Shown here in pieces: positions 16,033 through 26,850 of a DNA stretch of 64,000 nucleotides (its first letter is position 1; each line of letters opens with the position of its first letter). The DNA comes from Orenia metallireducens (GTDB taxonomy: Bacteria; Bacillota; Halanaerobiia; Halobacteroidales; Halobacteroidaceae). The stretch covers positions 70,365 to 134,364 of the forward strand of contig NZ_LWDV01000010.1 of assembly GCF_001693735.1 (NCBI RefSeq), written 5' to 3'. A model generated the notes under the pieces. The model was not told the origin of the DNA, did not search any database, and worked only from the letters and a program-made list of their open reading frames with translations. The position numbers were made by a program, and so were the translations under genes.

Positions 16033-17852
16033 TAATTTCCCTCCTTTCTTAAAAATTGTACCTCTTTCATCAATTCCATTTGTCTAGTAAAATCTCCACT
16101 TTTTTGTGCTTCTTTTATTTCTGCATTTAGCCTTTCTATTCTCATTTCTCTTTGATACCCCTTTATTGTTTCAATATAATCGCTTATAGTCTTCTCAGTA
16201 TCATCTAAAAAATCATTATCTCTTATGGATAACTCCAACAATAAATTTTTAGCATTATTATTGGTTATAGTTTGCAAAATCTGATTAATCTCTAAAGCAT
16301 TATGTTCCTGATAAAATTCAAAGATTTTAGTAAATAGCTCCTTATGTTCTTCTTTAGCTAAAGCATCGATTTTCAACTGGGCTCTCAACCTGTTGATAAG
16401 ATTGGGATTTTTAAAGACAATACTTAATAACTCCTTAATAGCTTTTAAGTATTTAATTAATTTAGGATCATTTAAAGCATCGGCTAATTCACTCTTATTA
16501 TTTATATTATTCCTATATTTATTCTTTCTATCCTGACCCCTCATCTTAAATTTATATTTATCTATCTCTTTTCTTAGTACACCTTCACTTGTTCTTAATC
16601 TTTCTGAAATTTTCTTACAATATTCATCTAATTCAACCTTATTTTTAACCTTTGCTAAAACAGGTATTATTCCCTTTACTGCTTTTATCTTATCATCAAC
16701 ATTCTCTAAGCTTCTTCCTTTTAAGATATTACTGATTTTAAAATCTATTAATGTTTCTGCCTGAGACTGGCTTCTAGCAAACCCTTCTTTACCTTCAGCT
16801 TTAATAAATTCATCGGGATCTAAATCTTTAGGTAATATAATTACCTTTACTTCTAATCCTTCTTCTTTTAGGATATCTAGCCCTCTTAAAGTAGCTTTAG
16901 CCCCTGCAGTATCTGAATCGTATGCTATATAAACTGTATTAGCATATCTTTTTAATAATTTGGCTTGTTCACTGGTTAATGAAGTCCCTAAGGAAGCTAC
17001 AACATTCTTTATTCCATACTGGTATGCAGTAATCACATCAGTATACCCTTCTACTATAATTGCTTCATTACTCTGTTGTATGAATTTTTTAGCTAAATTA
17101 AGTCCATATAAATTCTTACTCTTATCAAAAATCAGTGTATCTGGAGAATTTAGATATTTGGGCTGATTAATATCTTCTATGATTCTACCACCAAATCCGA
17201 TAACTTGTCCTTGATGATTGCAGATAGTAAAGATAACACGGTTACGAAAACGATCATAATAACCAGCATTATTTTTTCGTGGTAGAATCAAGCCCGATTC
17301 CAATAATAATTGATCAGAATATCCCTTGTTTTTCAAAAATCTATATAAACCCTCCCAACGATCAGGAGCAAAGCCTAACTGAAATTCTTGAATAATATTA
17401 TTCCCAAAACCACGCTGATTAAAATATTTATTACCTTTTTTTCCTATATCAGAGCTTGTCAATAGATAATTATAAAAACGAGTAGCTAATTCATGTATAT
17501 GCATTAACTTTTTTCTCTTATCAAACTTCTTCTTAGCTTGGGGATTATCTTTATGTTCTGGAAGACTCAATCCAGCTTTATCAGCTAGTAACTTAACAGT
17601 TTCTCTAAAATCAATCCCTTCCACACCCATTATAAAATTAAAGATATCTCCTCCAACTCCACAACCAAAACAATAATATAACTGTTGCTCAGGATTTACA
17701 AAGAAAGAAGGAGTATTTTCATCATGAAAAGGACATAACCCCTTGTAACTCTTTCCTGAATGTTCCAATCTAGTATAATCTGATATAATATCAATTATGT
17801 CATTATTAAAACGAACCTGTTCTATGAAATCCTCACTATAAGCAAAACTCAA
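16032..17852 (-). CDS. dnaG: DNA primase
   Basis: The 606-residue enzyme makes RNA primers for replication. The N-terminal zinc domain has [11 protein letters not shown] and [11 protein letters not shown] (ligands C41, H44, C62, C65 approximately). The RNA polymerase core with TOPRIM follows (~150-365), with [11 protein letters not shown] and the [10 protein letters not shown] acidic pair. The C-terminal ~150 residues are the helicase-binding domain. It directly precedes rpoD, and no rpsU is upstream, as in other Firmicutes. The leader (17853-18123) is AT-rich, with no other gene visible. Confidence 0.97.
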   Translation of the reverse strand: MSFAYSEDFIEQVRFNNDIIDIISDYTRLEHSGKSYKGLCPFHDENTPSFFVNPEQQLYYCFGCGVGGDIFNFIMGVEGIDFRETVKLLADKAGLSLPEHKDNPQAKKKFDKRKKLMHIHELATRFYNYLLTSSDIGKKGNKYFNQRGFGNNIIQEFQLGFAPDRWEGLYRFLKNKGYSDQLLLESGLILPRKNNAGYYDRFRNRVIFTICNHQGQVIGFGGRIIEDINQPKYLNSPDTLIFDKSKNLYGLNLAKKFIQQSNEAIIVEGYTDVITAYQYGIKNVVASLGTSLTSEQAKLLKRYANTVYIAYDSDTAGAKATLRGLDILKEEGLEVKVIILPKDLDPDEFIKAEGKEGFARSQSQAETLIDFKISNILKGRSLENVDDKIKAVKGIIPVLAKVKNKVELDEYCKKISERLRTSEGVLRKEIDKYKFKMRGQDRKNKYRNNINNKSELADALNDPKLIKYLKAIKELLSIVFKNPNLINRLRAQLKIDALAKEEHKELFTKIFEFYQEHNALEINQILQTITNNNAKNLLLELSIRDNDFLDDTEKTISDYIETIKGYQREMRIERLNAEIKEAQKSGDFTRQMELMKEVQFLRKEGN

Positions 17853-18123
17853 TTCTTTTCACCCTCTAGCTTAAATGGTATCTTCTAATTTCATGTAGTA
17901 TAATTTAATATATAACTTACTCTTTACTACTAAATCTCAGTTATATTAACCCCATAATCAAAATCAAACTTAGTGAAATGATAAATTTATTAGCACTAAA
18001 CCCAGTTCTCTTGTCCTATCTATAATAGAGAATTTTACACAATAATATATTATATATTTCTACACTTATTATGAAGATTATACTAAACATAGAGTCTAAT
18101 GAGAATTAGAAATACTATCTCTC

Positions 18124-18564
18124 CTATCCCAATTGAGTTATTAATTCAATCAAATTAACTTCAAACTTCTCTCTATCTTCTTTCGAATATTTACTCTGCT
18201 TTGAGATATAACTTCCTTGTCGCCTAAGTTTAGCAGCTAAATGCCTTTTAGCTAATAGATAATCTATCTTATCTCTAGTGAAAACTCTTCCATCAAAAGA
18301 GATTGCGGATGCCCTCTTAGCTAAAACTAAAGAAGCTAAACCATAATCATTAGTTATAACTATATCTCCAGATTTGACTTGATTAACTATCTTCATATCC
18401 ACTTCTTGATAGTTACTATCAACAGTTATATATTCAACATCTTCCCTATTAACTGTCCAATGAGCAGTGCTTATAAAAATTATTACTTTAATCTTATACC
18501 TTGCTGAAACTTCAGAAATATTCTCTTTAACTGGACATGCGTCTCCATCAACTAAAATTTTCAT
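18124..18564 (-). CDS. yqxD: YaiI/YqxD family protein (DUF188)
   Basis: The start is taken at the ATG at 18564 (MKILVDGDACPVK) because GAGGAG lies about 8 nt upstream; a longer frame to 18621 lacks a site and would add a non-conserved 19-residue head. The 146-residue protein shows the DUF188 signatures VDGDACPVK, a TNDYGLASL segment and FDGRVFTRDKID. The fold is related to PIN/NYN-like nucleases, and the aspartates are consistent with metal binding, but the biochemical role is unknown. In Bacillus this gene sits next to dnaG, as here. Confidence 0.9.
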   Translation of the reverse strand: MKILVDGDACPVKENISEVSARYKIKVIIFISTAHWTVNREDVEYITVDSNYQEVDMKIVNQVKSGDIVITNDYGLASLVLAKRASAISFDGRVFTRDKIDYLLAKRHLAAKLRRQGSYISKQSKYSKEDREKFEVNLIELITQLG

Positions 18565-18851
18565 CCTATACTCCTCATAATTATACTTGACAGCAATTAC
18601 AACTTTTCGACAGTAAAACACAAATCCCTTCTTTTAATTAAAAAAAGTATAAATTGATAGATTTAATAAAAGAAGAATATTGAGTATCAGATATCCTATA
18701 AAATTACTAAATTAGTGTTTTAATAAAGATATATGATACTTATATGAAATCTTCTAAATCGACAACCCTTATTATTCCAAAAAAAATATTATTTATTCCA
18801 CTAATTTAGACTATCAAGCCTAAATTAGATATCAAAAATTTATGCTTCTTA

Positions 18852-19430
18852 CTATTTAATTAATCTAGCAATTCTTTGACCTAATATTTGAGCTCTTTTC
18901 TGCCCTTCTAAATCCTCTCTAACATTCCGTTGACTACAAGCACCTTGATGCCCCATATCTGTCTCTTTAGAAGCATCACCTACTATCATCATCCCTTGAA
19001 TCATCATCATATCATGTAAAGCACTAACTGTCGTCTCTTGCCCTCCATATCTAGAAGCACCTACAGTAATAGTACCTCCTATTGTATTAAATAAAGACTT
19101 TTCAGTTCTTAAAACTCTAGTCATATCCCAAAAAGCCTTTAATTGAGCTGTAACTGTTCCAAAGTAAACAGGGCTACCTAGAATAACTCCGTCAGCCTCT
19201 GCTAATAATTGATAATGTTCTTCTAATAAAGTTCCTTTGTAACAAATTTGACTACAAGGGCTAGAACATTGTACACAAAAAGGCTCTTTTAACTCCTTTA
19301 AGGCATCTCTAACGTGAATCAATTCTGTTTCTACACCTTCATTTTGGGCAGCCTCTAAGGCCTTAGTCAATAAAAAAGCAGTATTTCCATCTCTATTTGG
19401 ACTTCCATTAATCGCCAAGAGCTTCATCAT
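18852..19430 (-). CDS. NADPH-dependent FMN reductase/flavodoxin-family protein
   Basis: The 192-residue protein has the flavodoxin-like FMN-binding start LLAINGSPNRDGNT and the GSPVYFGTVTAQLKAFWDM segment near 82-100. A Cys cluster (FCVQCSSPCSQICYKG, ~52-67) resembles the iron-sulfur flavoprotein-like family, although spacing differs from the classical Isf motif. It probably transfers electrons from NAD(P)H or a donor protein to an unknown acceptor. It stands alone between a DUF188 gene and glpX, with 366 bp of non-coding DNA upstream. Confidence 0.85.
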   Translation of the reverse strand: MMKLLAINGSPNRDGNTAFLLTKALEAAQNEGVETELIHVRDALKELKEPFCVQCSSPCSQICYKGTLLEEHYQLLAEADGVILGSPVYFGTVTAQLKAFWDMTRVLRTEKSLFNTIGGTITVGASRYGGQETTVSALHDMMMIQGMMIVGDASKETDMGHQGACSQRNVREDLEGQKRAQILGQRIARLIK

Positions 19431-19648
19431 CTCGCACCCTTTCCGTTATAATATTCTATGTTATATTACAATAAAAACTTTAAAACTCCTTTAATTTTTA
19501 GAGTTAAAATATTATAAAAGATTAAAAAACTTAGCTTCTCTATATAATTAAAAGCGATTTAACTTTGTATAATAGGGATTAGATTCAGAAATTATCTTTA
19601 TAATTTTCACAGAGCTGATAAGGTTAACACACAACTTAAAATAAAAAT

Positions 19649-19678
19649 AAATTTCGTTCTGAAAGCAGAACGAAATTT
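19649..19678 (-). terminator. Terminator of glpX
   Basis: Thirteen-base arms AAATTTCGTTCTG and CAGAACGAAATTT enclose AAAG, and a T-rich run follows on the minus strand. It lies ~120 bp after the glpX stop. Nothing else is seen in 19431-19797. Confidence 0.85.
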
Positions 19679-19797
19679 AATAGTAGATTATCAAAAATTC
19701 GTATTATTTTTATCTTTTAAATTAGAACCAGTTGATTTAATGCTATAATTTCACTATGTATGATTTTATATATTTAAATACTGAAATAAAAGTCTGC

Positions 19798-20775
19798 TTA
19801 GAAATTAGCAACTCCTTTTTCTAAATGGAACTTATTACCTACTCTGTGCTCCAATTTAATATTTCTAATCTTATTAGTTTGACTATTCATCACTATGGAA
19901 TTAGTTTCTACACAGTTATGATAATGTTGAACTCCTTTTAACAATTCACCATTAGTTATTCCTGTTGCCGAAAATATAACCTCTTCTCCTGAAACTAAAT
20001 TATCGAGGGTAAATACTTGATTGATATTTTTGATTCCTAGCTGCCTAGCTTCTTCAATCTCATTATCGTTATAAAAGACTAATTGCCCTTGCATATCTCC
20101 ACCTAAACACTTCAGTGCTGCTGCTGTTAATACTCCTTCTGGTGCCCCACCAATACCATATAATAAATCACCTTCTTGATTGGCTAACGCTACTGCAACT
20201 CCTGCTACCACATCAGCTGCATTAATTAATTTAACCTTGGCTCCTACTTCCCTAGCCTCTCTAATCATCTCTTGGTGGCGAGGTCTATTTAAGATAATAA
20301 TTTTAATATCGGAGATTCTTTTATTCTTTGCATCAGCTACAGCCTTGATATTTTCTGTGATACTTGCTTCTAAATTAATAACCCCTTTAGCCTCAGGACC
20401 AACTGCTATCTTCTTCATATACATATCTGGAGCGCTAAGTATTTTACCTTTTTTAGCGATAGCAACTACTGCTAAAGCATTGGGTAAATCACCAATTACT
20501 AAATTAGTTCCCTCTACTGGATCAACTACAATGTCTATTTCACAACCTGTACCAAGCCCCACCTTCTCACCTGTATATAGCATTGGAGCTTTATCTTTCT
20601 TACCTTCTCCCATTACTACTCTTCCTCTAATCTTCATCTTATTAAACTCTTCTCTCATAGCATCTACAGCTGCTTGATCAACTAAAATCTTATCTCCCTT
20701 CCCAATTAAAGGGCTAACTGCTAAAGCTGCTGCTTCTGTTACCTTTACAATCTCTAGTTCTAATTCTCTTCTCAC
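19798..20775 (-). CDS. glpX: Fructose-1,6-bisphosphatase class II
   Basis: The 325-residue enzyme removes the 1-phosphate from fructose-1,6-bisphosphate in gluconeogenesis and has the expected family length. It has the metal/phosphate motifs GEGKKDKAPMLYTGE (~57-71), VDPVEGTNL (~86-94) and GIGGAPEGVLTAAAL (~206-220). It lies next to ccpN and the PPDK regulator, both tied to the switch between glycolysis and gluconeogenesis, but a terminator separates the units. AGGAGG lies directly upstream of the ATG. Confidence 0.96.
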   Translation of the reverse strand: MRRELELEIVKVTEAAALAVSPLIGKGDKILVDQAAVDAMREEFNKMKIRGRVVMGEGKKDKAPMLYTGEKVGLGTGCEIDIVVDPVEGTNLVIGDLPNALAVVAIAKKGKILSAPDMYMKKIAVGPEAKGVINLEASITENIKAVADAKNKRISDIKIIILNRPRHQEMIREAREVGAKVKLINAADVVAGVAVALANQEGDLLYGIGGAPEGVLTAAALKCLGGDMQGQLVFYNDNEIEEARQLGIKNINQVFTLDNLVSGEEVIFSATGITNGELLKGVQHYHNCVETNSIVMNSQTNKIRNIKLEHRVGNKFHLEKGVANF

Positions 20776-20937
20776 TATTATCCTCCTCTTATACTAAGTA
20801 CTTATTACTTTAGATTAAACATATATCCAAACTATTATATACTTATTATACTAATTTTTTATAAAAAGAGCAACACTTTTATTTTAAAAGTATACTATAT
20901 TTATATTAATATATAATTATATGTTATAACAAAGAAT

Positions 20938-20971
20938 AAAAAGCTCTAAACATTAATGTTTAGAGCTTTTT
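20938..20971 (-). terminator. Terminator of the ccpN-yqfL operon
   Basis: A perfect 34-nt palindrome with arms AAAAAGCTCTAAACATT lies 22 bp after the PPDK regulator stop and ends in TTTTT on the minus strand. Confidence 0.9.
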
Positions 20972-20992
20972 ATATAAGTTAAATTAAGATTT

Positions 20993-21814
20993 TTATTTAA
21001 TTTTATTTAAAATTTCACCTGCTATATCTTCAATTGCTTTATTAGTTATATTAATAATTCTAGCATCTATCTTATTCATAATCTCTTTAGCATACTCCAA
21101 TTCTTCCTCTATTCTTTCCCTACTAACATAGTCCCCACCTTGATTAAAAGCCATTAACTTAATTCTATTCTCTCTAATCTTCTGTAAATATTCTGGCTCT
21201 ATGGTCAATCCTATTATCTTTTCACTAGGTAACTCATATAGTTCTTTAGGTGGAATAACCTCAGGGGATAAAGAAATTGTAGCTATATTATAATTTTGCT
21301 GAGATAAATATATACTTAAAGGAGTTTTAGAGGTTCTAGAAACACCAATTAATACAAAATCAGCTTCTTTTAATTTATTTAAATTTCTTCCATCATCACA
21401 CCTTAAACTAAAATCTATACAAGAAATCTTTTCAAAAATTTCATAATCAATATTATAGCTCAATCCAACTTCTAATTGTGGTTGTTGATCCAATGCTTGA
21501 GAAAAACTATTAATCATGGGCCCTAATATATCTATCACTGGTAAATCCAGCCGATTAGCTTCATTTTCTAGATAAGCAGATAATTCTGGCAAAACAATCG
21601 TATAAGCTAAAAGTATATTATCAACTTGCATTGCTTCATCTATAATTGCTGCTAATTTATCGATATCTGATACATCAGAAAACTTCTTTATCGTGATTCT
21701 ATCATTATCAAATTGAATTGCTACAGAATTGAGTATAGTTTCAGCTGTTTTTCCAGTAAAATCTGATATAGCAAATACAGTTAACTCATTTTCACTTATG
21801 TTATTATTTGACAA
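20993..21814 (-). CDS. yqfL: Pyruvate, phosphate dikinase regulatory protein (bifunctional kinase/phosphorylase)
   Basis: The 273-residue DUF299-family enzyme controls PPDK by ADP-dependent phosphorylation and Pi-dependent dephosphorylation of its active-site threonine/histidine pair. It has the N-terminal FAISDFTGKTAETI and the family P-loop GVSRTSKTPLS near residues 151-161. It follows ccpN by 14 bp, as in Bacillus, so the repressor and the enzyme regulator are co-expressed. In B. subtilis YqfL modulates CcpN activity. The PPDK gene itself is not in the window. Confidence 0.94.
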   Translation of the reverse strand: MSNNNISENELTVFAISDFTGKTAETILNSVAIQFDNDRITIKKFSDVSDIDKLAAIIDEAMQVDNILLAYTIVLPELSAYLENEANRLDLPVIDILGPMINSFSQALDQQPQLEVGLSYNIDYEIFEKISCIDFSLRCDDGRNLNKLKEADFVLIGVSRTSKTPLSIYLSQQNYNIATISLSPEVIPPKELYELPSEKIIGLTIEPEYLQKIRENRIKLMAFNQGGDYVSRERIEEELEYAKEIMNKIDARIINITNKAIEDIAGEILNKIK

Positions 21815-21828
21815 AATCCATTTCCCTC

Positions 21829-22485
21829 CTATATTTGCAACTTACAATCAACAAAAACTCTCGCAATAGTAGTCTTACTGACTCTTCCGATCACCTTAAG
21901 CTTATCTTCTATAATCTCACCTGATTGGTCAGTTAACTCTTCTACTACTGGTAAGCTATCAATCTCATAATCTACTATCTTTTTGGCAGCTTCAAAGACA
22001 GTATCATCATCTTTAACGGTAAAAAGATGAGGCATTCTAGTCATTACTACACTGACTGGCATCTGATTTATATCAGTCTCTCCTATTGTCATCTTTAATA
22101 AATCTTTTCTAGATAATATTCCTACTAAAATTTCATCATCATCGATTACAAACAATGAACCTACATCCTCCAAAAATAATTTTACTATTGCATCATAGAC
22201 TGAGGTTCTCTTTTTAACAACAACAGCCACCGATTTAACTTCTTTTACTTTCTTACTATACATATCTTCTAAATTGTTTAAATATCCACTTCCTGCTGAA
22301 TATGTATAACCAACTTTAGGCTTGGCTTCCAATAGACTAGCCATAGTCAATACAGATAAGTCCGCCCTTAAAGCACCTCGAGTTAAATTTAATTTACTTG
22401 CTATCTCTTTACTAGTAATAGGTTCATTATTTTTTACTATTTCAATTATTCTTTTCTGTCTTTCACTTAGGTTAATCTCAATCAC
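21829..22485 (-). CDS. ccpN: CcpN-like transcriptional repressor (HTH plus CBS pair)
   Basis: The 218-residue protein starts with a helix-turn-helix (~8-60, with ITSKEIASKLNLTRGALRADLSVL) and continues with two CBS domains (~85-215) containing VKSVAVVV, GILSRKDLLK and a second IDSLPVVEE segment. CcpN represses gluconeogenic genes (gapB, pckA) in Bacillus when glycolysis is active and senses adenine nucleotides through its CBS domains. It heads the operon with yqfL. In Bacillus it follows glyS; here an ankyrin gene lies between. Confidence 0.92.
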   Translation of the reverse strand: MIEINLSERQKRIIEIVKNNEPITSKEIASKLNLTRGALRADLSVLTMASLLEAKPKVGYTYSAGSGYLNNLEDMYSKKVKEVKSVAVVVKKRTSVYDAIVKLFLEDVGSLFVIDDDEILVGILSRKDLLKMTIGETDINQMPVSVVMTRMPHLFTVKDDDTVFEAAKKIVDYEIDSLPVVEELTDQSGEIIEDKLKVIGRVSKTTIARVFVDCKLQI

Positions 22486-22623
22486 CCCTAATATCAGATT
22501 ATACAGTGTATTAAGTTGCTTACACTTATAATTATTTCAACTTATATCTTAATATATCCTTCACCTTTAGAGTAATTAATCTGATAGTTACTAGATAAAT
22601 TCAAATATTTTTTAACCGTTCTT

Positions 22624-23151
22624 TTATCCTACAAAATATTCTTCTCTATTATACTCTTTAGCTATTAACTCAGGGGTATTTCCATATCTATCTTCCATAT
22701 TAGGATCTGCTCCAGATTGAATTAGGGTTGTAATTATATCTTGATTATTATTCTCTATAGAGTACATTAGTGCTGTACGCCCTACATTTTCAGAAGCATT
22801 AACCTCAGCTCCCGCTTCAATTAATGTATCTATTATTTGAACATCATTATTATATCTTGATGCATACATTAATGGAGTTCTTCCCAACTCACACTTAACA
22901 TTAACATCTGCTCCTGCATCAATAAGTAGTTTAATTAACTCTAAACTATCTTTATGCCAAATTGCAAAGATTAAAGCAGTAGATCCAGCTCTATTTTTAG
23001 CATTTACATCAGCTCCAGCTTCAATTAACTCTTCAATAACTTCTAAATCAGCATTACCTAAAATAGCATCCATCAATGGTGTATCCCCATACTTATTCCT
23101 TCTATTAATATCCTCTAATCCAAATAACTTTTTAGAAACAGTAGTTGTCAT
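22624..23151 (-). CDS. Ankyrin-repeat protein
   Basis: The 175-residue protein consists of about four to five ankyrin repeats of 33-34 residues. Repeating blocks include NKYGDTPLMDAILGN, NRAGSTALIFAIWH, LGRTPLMYASRY and VGRTALMYSIENN, each followed by a GADVN/GAEVN/GADPN turn. No signal peptide or membrane segment is visible. Ankyrin repeats bind proteins, and no enzymatic role can be assigned. It is a single gene inserted between glyS and ccpN, whose neighbours are otherwise conserved in Firmicutes. The 440 bp upstream (23152-23591) contain only the glyS terminator. Confidence 0.92.
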   Translation of the reverse strand: MTTTVSKKLFGLEDINRRNKYGDTPLMDAILGNADLEVIEELIEAGADVNAKNRAGSTALIFAIWHKDSLELIKLLIDAGADVNVKCELGRTPLMYASRYNNDVQIIDTLIEAGAEVNASENVGRTALMYSIENNNQDIITTLIQSGADPNMEDRYGNTPELIAKEYNREEYFVG

Positions 23152-23497
23152 ATTAAATCCCCCTTAAGATATAATTAATTCTATTTTTTTACATTTAATT
23201 ATCTATATAATATTATAACACAATCATTAAATAGTGCAACACATTATTTAATAATCATCTAATTATTTTGATTAAAACTACAAATTTAATCTTTTATATA
23301 GTTCTTCTTATTTATATACTCACTAATATATGCAATTATGACACAAATATAAAGATAATTTCAAAAATAAAGAATAATTTATTATGGTTATCCAACTCTA
23401 AAGCTCAGTAATAGTTATGAGTAACTAGTGATAAAAAGATTCTTAGCTATTATATATTATTTGTCACCTACTATTAAATTATTATCTCTATAATAAG

Positions 23498-23533
23498 AAA
23501 AGAGCTACTTAGTTTAACTAAGTAGCTCTTTTT
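23498..23533 (-). terminator. Terminator of glyQS
   Basis: AAAAGAGCTACTTAG pairs with CTAAGTAGCTCTTTT around a short loop, and T follows on the minus strand. It lies ~60 bp after glyS. Confidence 0.88.
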
Positions 23534-23591
23534 ATTCCAATTAATTCAATATCTATCCTAATAATAAAATGAAAGCAGTTACATTCTATCC

Positions 23592-25661
23592 TTAATCAAT
23601 TACAATCTTAGTTAAATCAGCAATCTTAGCTAATAGATTAGAGATTGAATTTAATAATCCCAATCTATTCTCTTTTACCTTTTCATCCTTTGCCATGACC
23701 ATAACAGAATCAAAGAAGTTATCGATTAGTTCTTTTAACTTAGCAATCTCTGTTAATGCCTCTACATAAGCACGATTAGCAACTAAGCTATCAATCTGCT
23801 CCTTAGCCTCTTGATAAGCTGAATATAGCTCTCTTTCACTCTTATCTTCAAATAGTTCAGGATTAACTTCGGTATTATTGCTTTTGCTTGCTAAGTTAGC
23901 GACACGATTAAAGGCTGTAATCAACTCTTCAAAACCTTCATCTTCCCTATACTCCATCAATGCAGTAGCTCTAATTAAGGTATCATTAATATTAGTAAAG
24001 TTATTAGCTAAGATAGCATCACTGACATCATATCTAACCTCTGCATCCTCTAATATATTCTCTAATCTTAACTTGAAGAACTCTAATACTTCTGCCTTTA
24101 CTTCTACTGCATCTCTTTGTAACTTATCTTGGTCTTTAAGAGTATTTAAGGATTGGTCGATTAGATAATCTAAATCTAATTCTAACCCTGCATCAACGAT
24201 AATCTTAACAATTCCTTGAGCCTGACGGCGTAAAGCATAAGGATCTTGAGAACCTGTTGGAATAATTCCCACGCTAAAGAATCCAACAATACTATCAATC
24301 TTATCAGCAATACTTACTATAATCCCTGCTTCTGTACTTGGTAAGATATCCTCAGCATAACGTGGTAAGTAATGTTCAAAGATAGCACTTGCTACTTCTT
24401 GCTCTTCACCATCATTTAAAGCATAATAACTTCCCATAATACCTTGCAATTTGGAGAATTCATCAACCATACCTGTTACTAAATCGGCTTTAGATAACTT
24501 AGCAGCTCTTTTGGCTTGTTCTACCTTGTCTGCTGTTAATCCCAATTTAGTAGCAAATTCACCAGCTAAGCTAGTTATTCGCTCTACCTTTTCATAGATA
24601 GTACCTAAGTCCTCTTGGAAGATAACATTCTTTAACTTATCTATCTTACTTGCTAAAGTCTCTTCCTGATCTTCCTCATAAAAGAAGATTGCATCAGAAA
24701 GGCGTGCTTGTAACACTTTTTCATTTCCTGCTCTAACTACATCAATATACTCTTCATTACCATTTCTGACAGTTACAAATAAGTTCTGGAGGTTTCCTTC
24801 TTTATCTTCAACTGGGAAGTATCTTTGGTGCTCTCTCATAGAAGTAATTAATACCTCAGATGGTAGTTCTAAGAAGTCCTCAGAGAAGCTACCACATAAA
24901 GCAGTTGGATACTCAACTAAGAAGTTAACCTCAGTTAATAGATCTTCATCTATCTTTACAACCACATCTTTCTCCTTAGCAATGGCTTCAATCTGCTCTA
25001 CTATCATGTTTCTACGTCTATTATGGTCTACAATTACAAACTCTTCCTCTAATTTAGTAAAGTAGTCTGCTGGGCCATTAATCTCTACCTTACCTTCACT
25101 TAAGAATCTATGACCTTTACTCCAGTTACTAGCTTTAACACCTGCTATAGAGAACTCTACTGTCTCTTGACCATAAAGGCTTAAAATCCATTTGATTGGT
25201 CGAGCAAATCTCATATCCTCACTAGCCCAACGCATAGATTTAGGGAAGTTTAATCTATTGATAATCTCTGTCAATAATTCTGCTAATAAATTCTTAGTAT
25301 CTTGTCCAATCTCTCTAGTACAAGCATAAACATACTCATCTCTGACCTCTAATTCTTCAGGAGTAATTCCCTGTCCACGAGCAAATCCTGCACCTGCTTT
25401 GCTAGGATTACCATCTTCATCAAAGGCGATTCTAACAGCAGGACCTCTAACCTCTTTCTCCAAATCACTCTGCTTTTCCGCTACATCCTCAATAAGTAAG
25501 ACTATCCTTCTTGGGGTACCAGTAGCCTTTACTTCTCCAATTTCAATCCGATTATTAGAGAATATCTCTTTAGATAAATCAGTTAATTGTTTGAAGGTAT
25601 AATCCATAAACCCTGCTGGAATCTCTTCAGTTCCAAGCTCTAATAATAAATCCTTACTCAT
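23592..25661 (-). CDS. glyS: Glycine-tRNA ligase beta subunit
   Basis: The 689-residue beta chain works with GlyQ in an alpha2-beta2 enzyme that charges tRNA-Gly. It begins [15 protein letters not shown], shows the [16 protein letters not shown] segment, the [17 protein letters not shown] block near 280, and a C-terminal anticodon-binding DALR-like domain. Length matches bacterial beta subunits. Its start overlaps the glyQ stop by 8 nt, which couples translation and helps keep the subunits equal. Confidence 0.97.
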   Translation of the reverse strand: MSKDLLLELGTEEIPAGFMDYTFKQLTDLSKEIFSNNRIEIGEVKATGTPRRIVLLIEDVAEKQSDLEKEVRGPAVRIAFDEDGNPSKAGAGFARGQGITPEELEVRDEYVYACTREIGQDTKNLLAELLTEIINRLNFPKSMRWASEDMRFARPIKWILSLYGQETVEFSIAGVKASNWSKGHRFLSEGKVEINGPADYFTKLEEEFVIVDHNRRRNMIVEQIEAIAKEKDVVVKIDEDLLTEVNFLVEYPTALCGSFSEDFLELPSEVLITSMREHQRYFPVEDKEGNLQNLFVTVRNGNEEYIDVVRAGNEKVLQARLSDAIFFYEEDQEETLASKIDKLKNVIFQEDLGTIYEKVERITSLAGEFATKLGLTADKVEQAKRAAKLSKADLVTGMVDEFSKLQGIMGSYYALNDGEEQEVASAIFEHYLPRYAEDILPSTEAGIIVSIADKIDSIVGFFSVGIIPTGSQDPYALRRQAQGIVKIIVDAGLELDLDYLIDQSLNTLKDQDKLQRDAVEVKAEVLEFFKLRLENILEDAEVRYDVSDAILANNFTNINDTLIRATALMEYREDEGFEELITAFNRVANLASKSNNTEVNPELFEDKSERELYSAYQEAKEQIDSLVANRAYVEALTEIAKLKELIDNFFDSVMVMAKDEKVKENRLGLLNSISNLLAKIADLTKIVID

Positions 25662-26538
25662 TGTCTTTCCCCTCCTTTAACAACGGGTAACCCAATTCTT
25701 CTCTCTGCTTAACATAATTTTCAGCACATTTTTTAGCCAAAGTACGTACCCGTCCAATATAGCTAGTTCTCTCTGTAACAGAAACAGCTCCTCGAGCATC
25801 TAACATATTGAAGGTATGAGAACATTTCAATACATAATCAAAGGCTGGTAATACTAAACCTTCCTTAGCAATTCTAGTTGCTTCTTTCTCATATAGATTA
25901 AATAATGTCAGTAATGTCTCTACATCAGCAATTTCAAAGTTATAAGTAGAGTGTTCTACCTCACCTTGATGGTGAACATCTCCATATTTAATCCCTTCAA
26001 CCCATTGGATATCAAAAACACTATCTACCTCTTGAAGATAGATAGCAAGACGCTCTAAACCATAAGTAATCTCTACAGATACAGGCTTACATTCAAGCCC
26101 TCCAACCTGTTGGAAATATGTAAACTGAGTAATCTCCATTCCATCTAACCAAACTTCCCAACCAAGCCCCCAAGCTCCTGTAGTTGGATTCTCCCAATTA
26201 TCCTCTACAAATCTAATATCATGCATCTTAGGATCTATGCCTAGAGCCTCTAAGCTCTTTAAATAAATCTCTTGAATGTTATCAGGTGAAGGTTTCATAA
26301 TTACCTGATATTGATAATAATGTTGTAAACGGTTAGGATTTTCACCATAGCGACCATCAGCAGGTCTACGGCAAGGCTCCACATAAGCTACATTCCATGG
26401 CTCTGGTCCTAATGACCTTAAGAATGTCGATGGATTCATAGTACCAGCACCAACCTCAATATCATAAGGTTGTCTTACAATACATTTCTGTTTAGACCAG
26501 AATTGATTTAAGGTATTGATCATATCTTGAAAATTCAT
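25654..26538 (-). CDS. glyQ: Glycine-tRNA ligase alpha subunit
   Basis: The 294-residue alpha chain carries the class II aminoacylation core of the heterotetrameric glycyl-tRNA synthetase. It starts [18 protein letters not shown] and contains [19 protein letters not shown] (~31-49), [17 protein letters not shown] (class II motif 2 region) and the [12 protein letters not shown] block (motif 3). It is the first gene after a T-box leader and overlaps glyS. Expression should rise when uncharged tRNA-Gly accumulates. Confidence 0.97.
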   Translation of the reverse strand: MNFQDMINTLNQFWSKQKCIVRQPYDIEVGAGTMNPSTFLRSLGPEPWNVAYVEPCRRPADGRYGENPNRLQHYYQYQVIMKPSPDNIQEIYLKSLEALGIDPKMHDIRFVEDNWENPTTGAWGLGWEVWLDGMEITQFTYFQQVGGLECKPVSVEITYGLERLAIYLQEVDSVFDIQWVEGIKYGDVHHQGEVEHSTYNFEIADVETLLTLFNLYEKEATRIAKEGLVLPAFDYVLKCSHTFNMLDARGAVSVTERTSYIGRVRTLAKKCAENYVKQREELGYPLLKEGKDNE

Positions 26539-26552
26539 AATTCTTCCCCCTC

Positions 26553-26618
26553 TTTTTATAATGGAGAATTGAGAATTATTTTAGTTTTTTAGTTCTCAAT
26601 TCCAAATTCTCAATTTAA
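26553..26618. repeat. Short inverted repeat between the T-box terminator and glyQ
   Basis: GGAGAATTGAGAATT and a near complement AGTTCTCAATTCCAAATTC face each other in the 100-nt leader. It could fold in the readthrough transcript. No known element matches. Confidence 0.5.
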
Positions 26619-26629
26619 CTAAAAAAACC

Positions 26630-26850
26630 CCTCCCTAATAGTATTTTCTACTATCAGGGACGAGGTTACCCGCGGTTCCACCCTGTTTAATCCTCTTTAT
26701 CAGGATTCACTTTATTATCAGTTACTCCCAAGCGCCCTTCATCAGATTACTATACTAGGCTTCCACCATCCCTAGCTCTCTTTAATAGCAGTCTCTAATT
26801 ACTCCTCTTGTTCTTTGTAACTAACTTTATCTATTTTTCCTTAAATATAT
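26630..26850 (-). promoter_or_regulatory. T-box leader, glycine-responsive, upstream of glyQS
   Basis: On the minus strand the T-box motif AGGGTGGAACCGCGGG (26684-26669) is followed by a terminator hairpin whose arms CCCTGATAGTA and TACTATTAGGG (26660-26634) lead into a T run at 26627-26621. A specifier-type sequence GAAGGGCGC upstream (about 26739) suggests GGC as the glycine codon read. Uncharged tRNA-Gly stabilises the antiterminator; charged tRNA allows termination. Stem I is AT-rich and I could not fold it in full, so its 5' limit is approximate. Confidence 0.9.

Noticed and set aside
20180-20677. 165-codon plus-strand frame opposite glpX
   Set aside because: It is an antisense shadow of a conserved gene with low-complexity Ser/Thr/Ala composition and no binding site.
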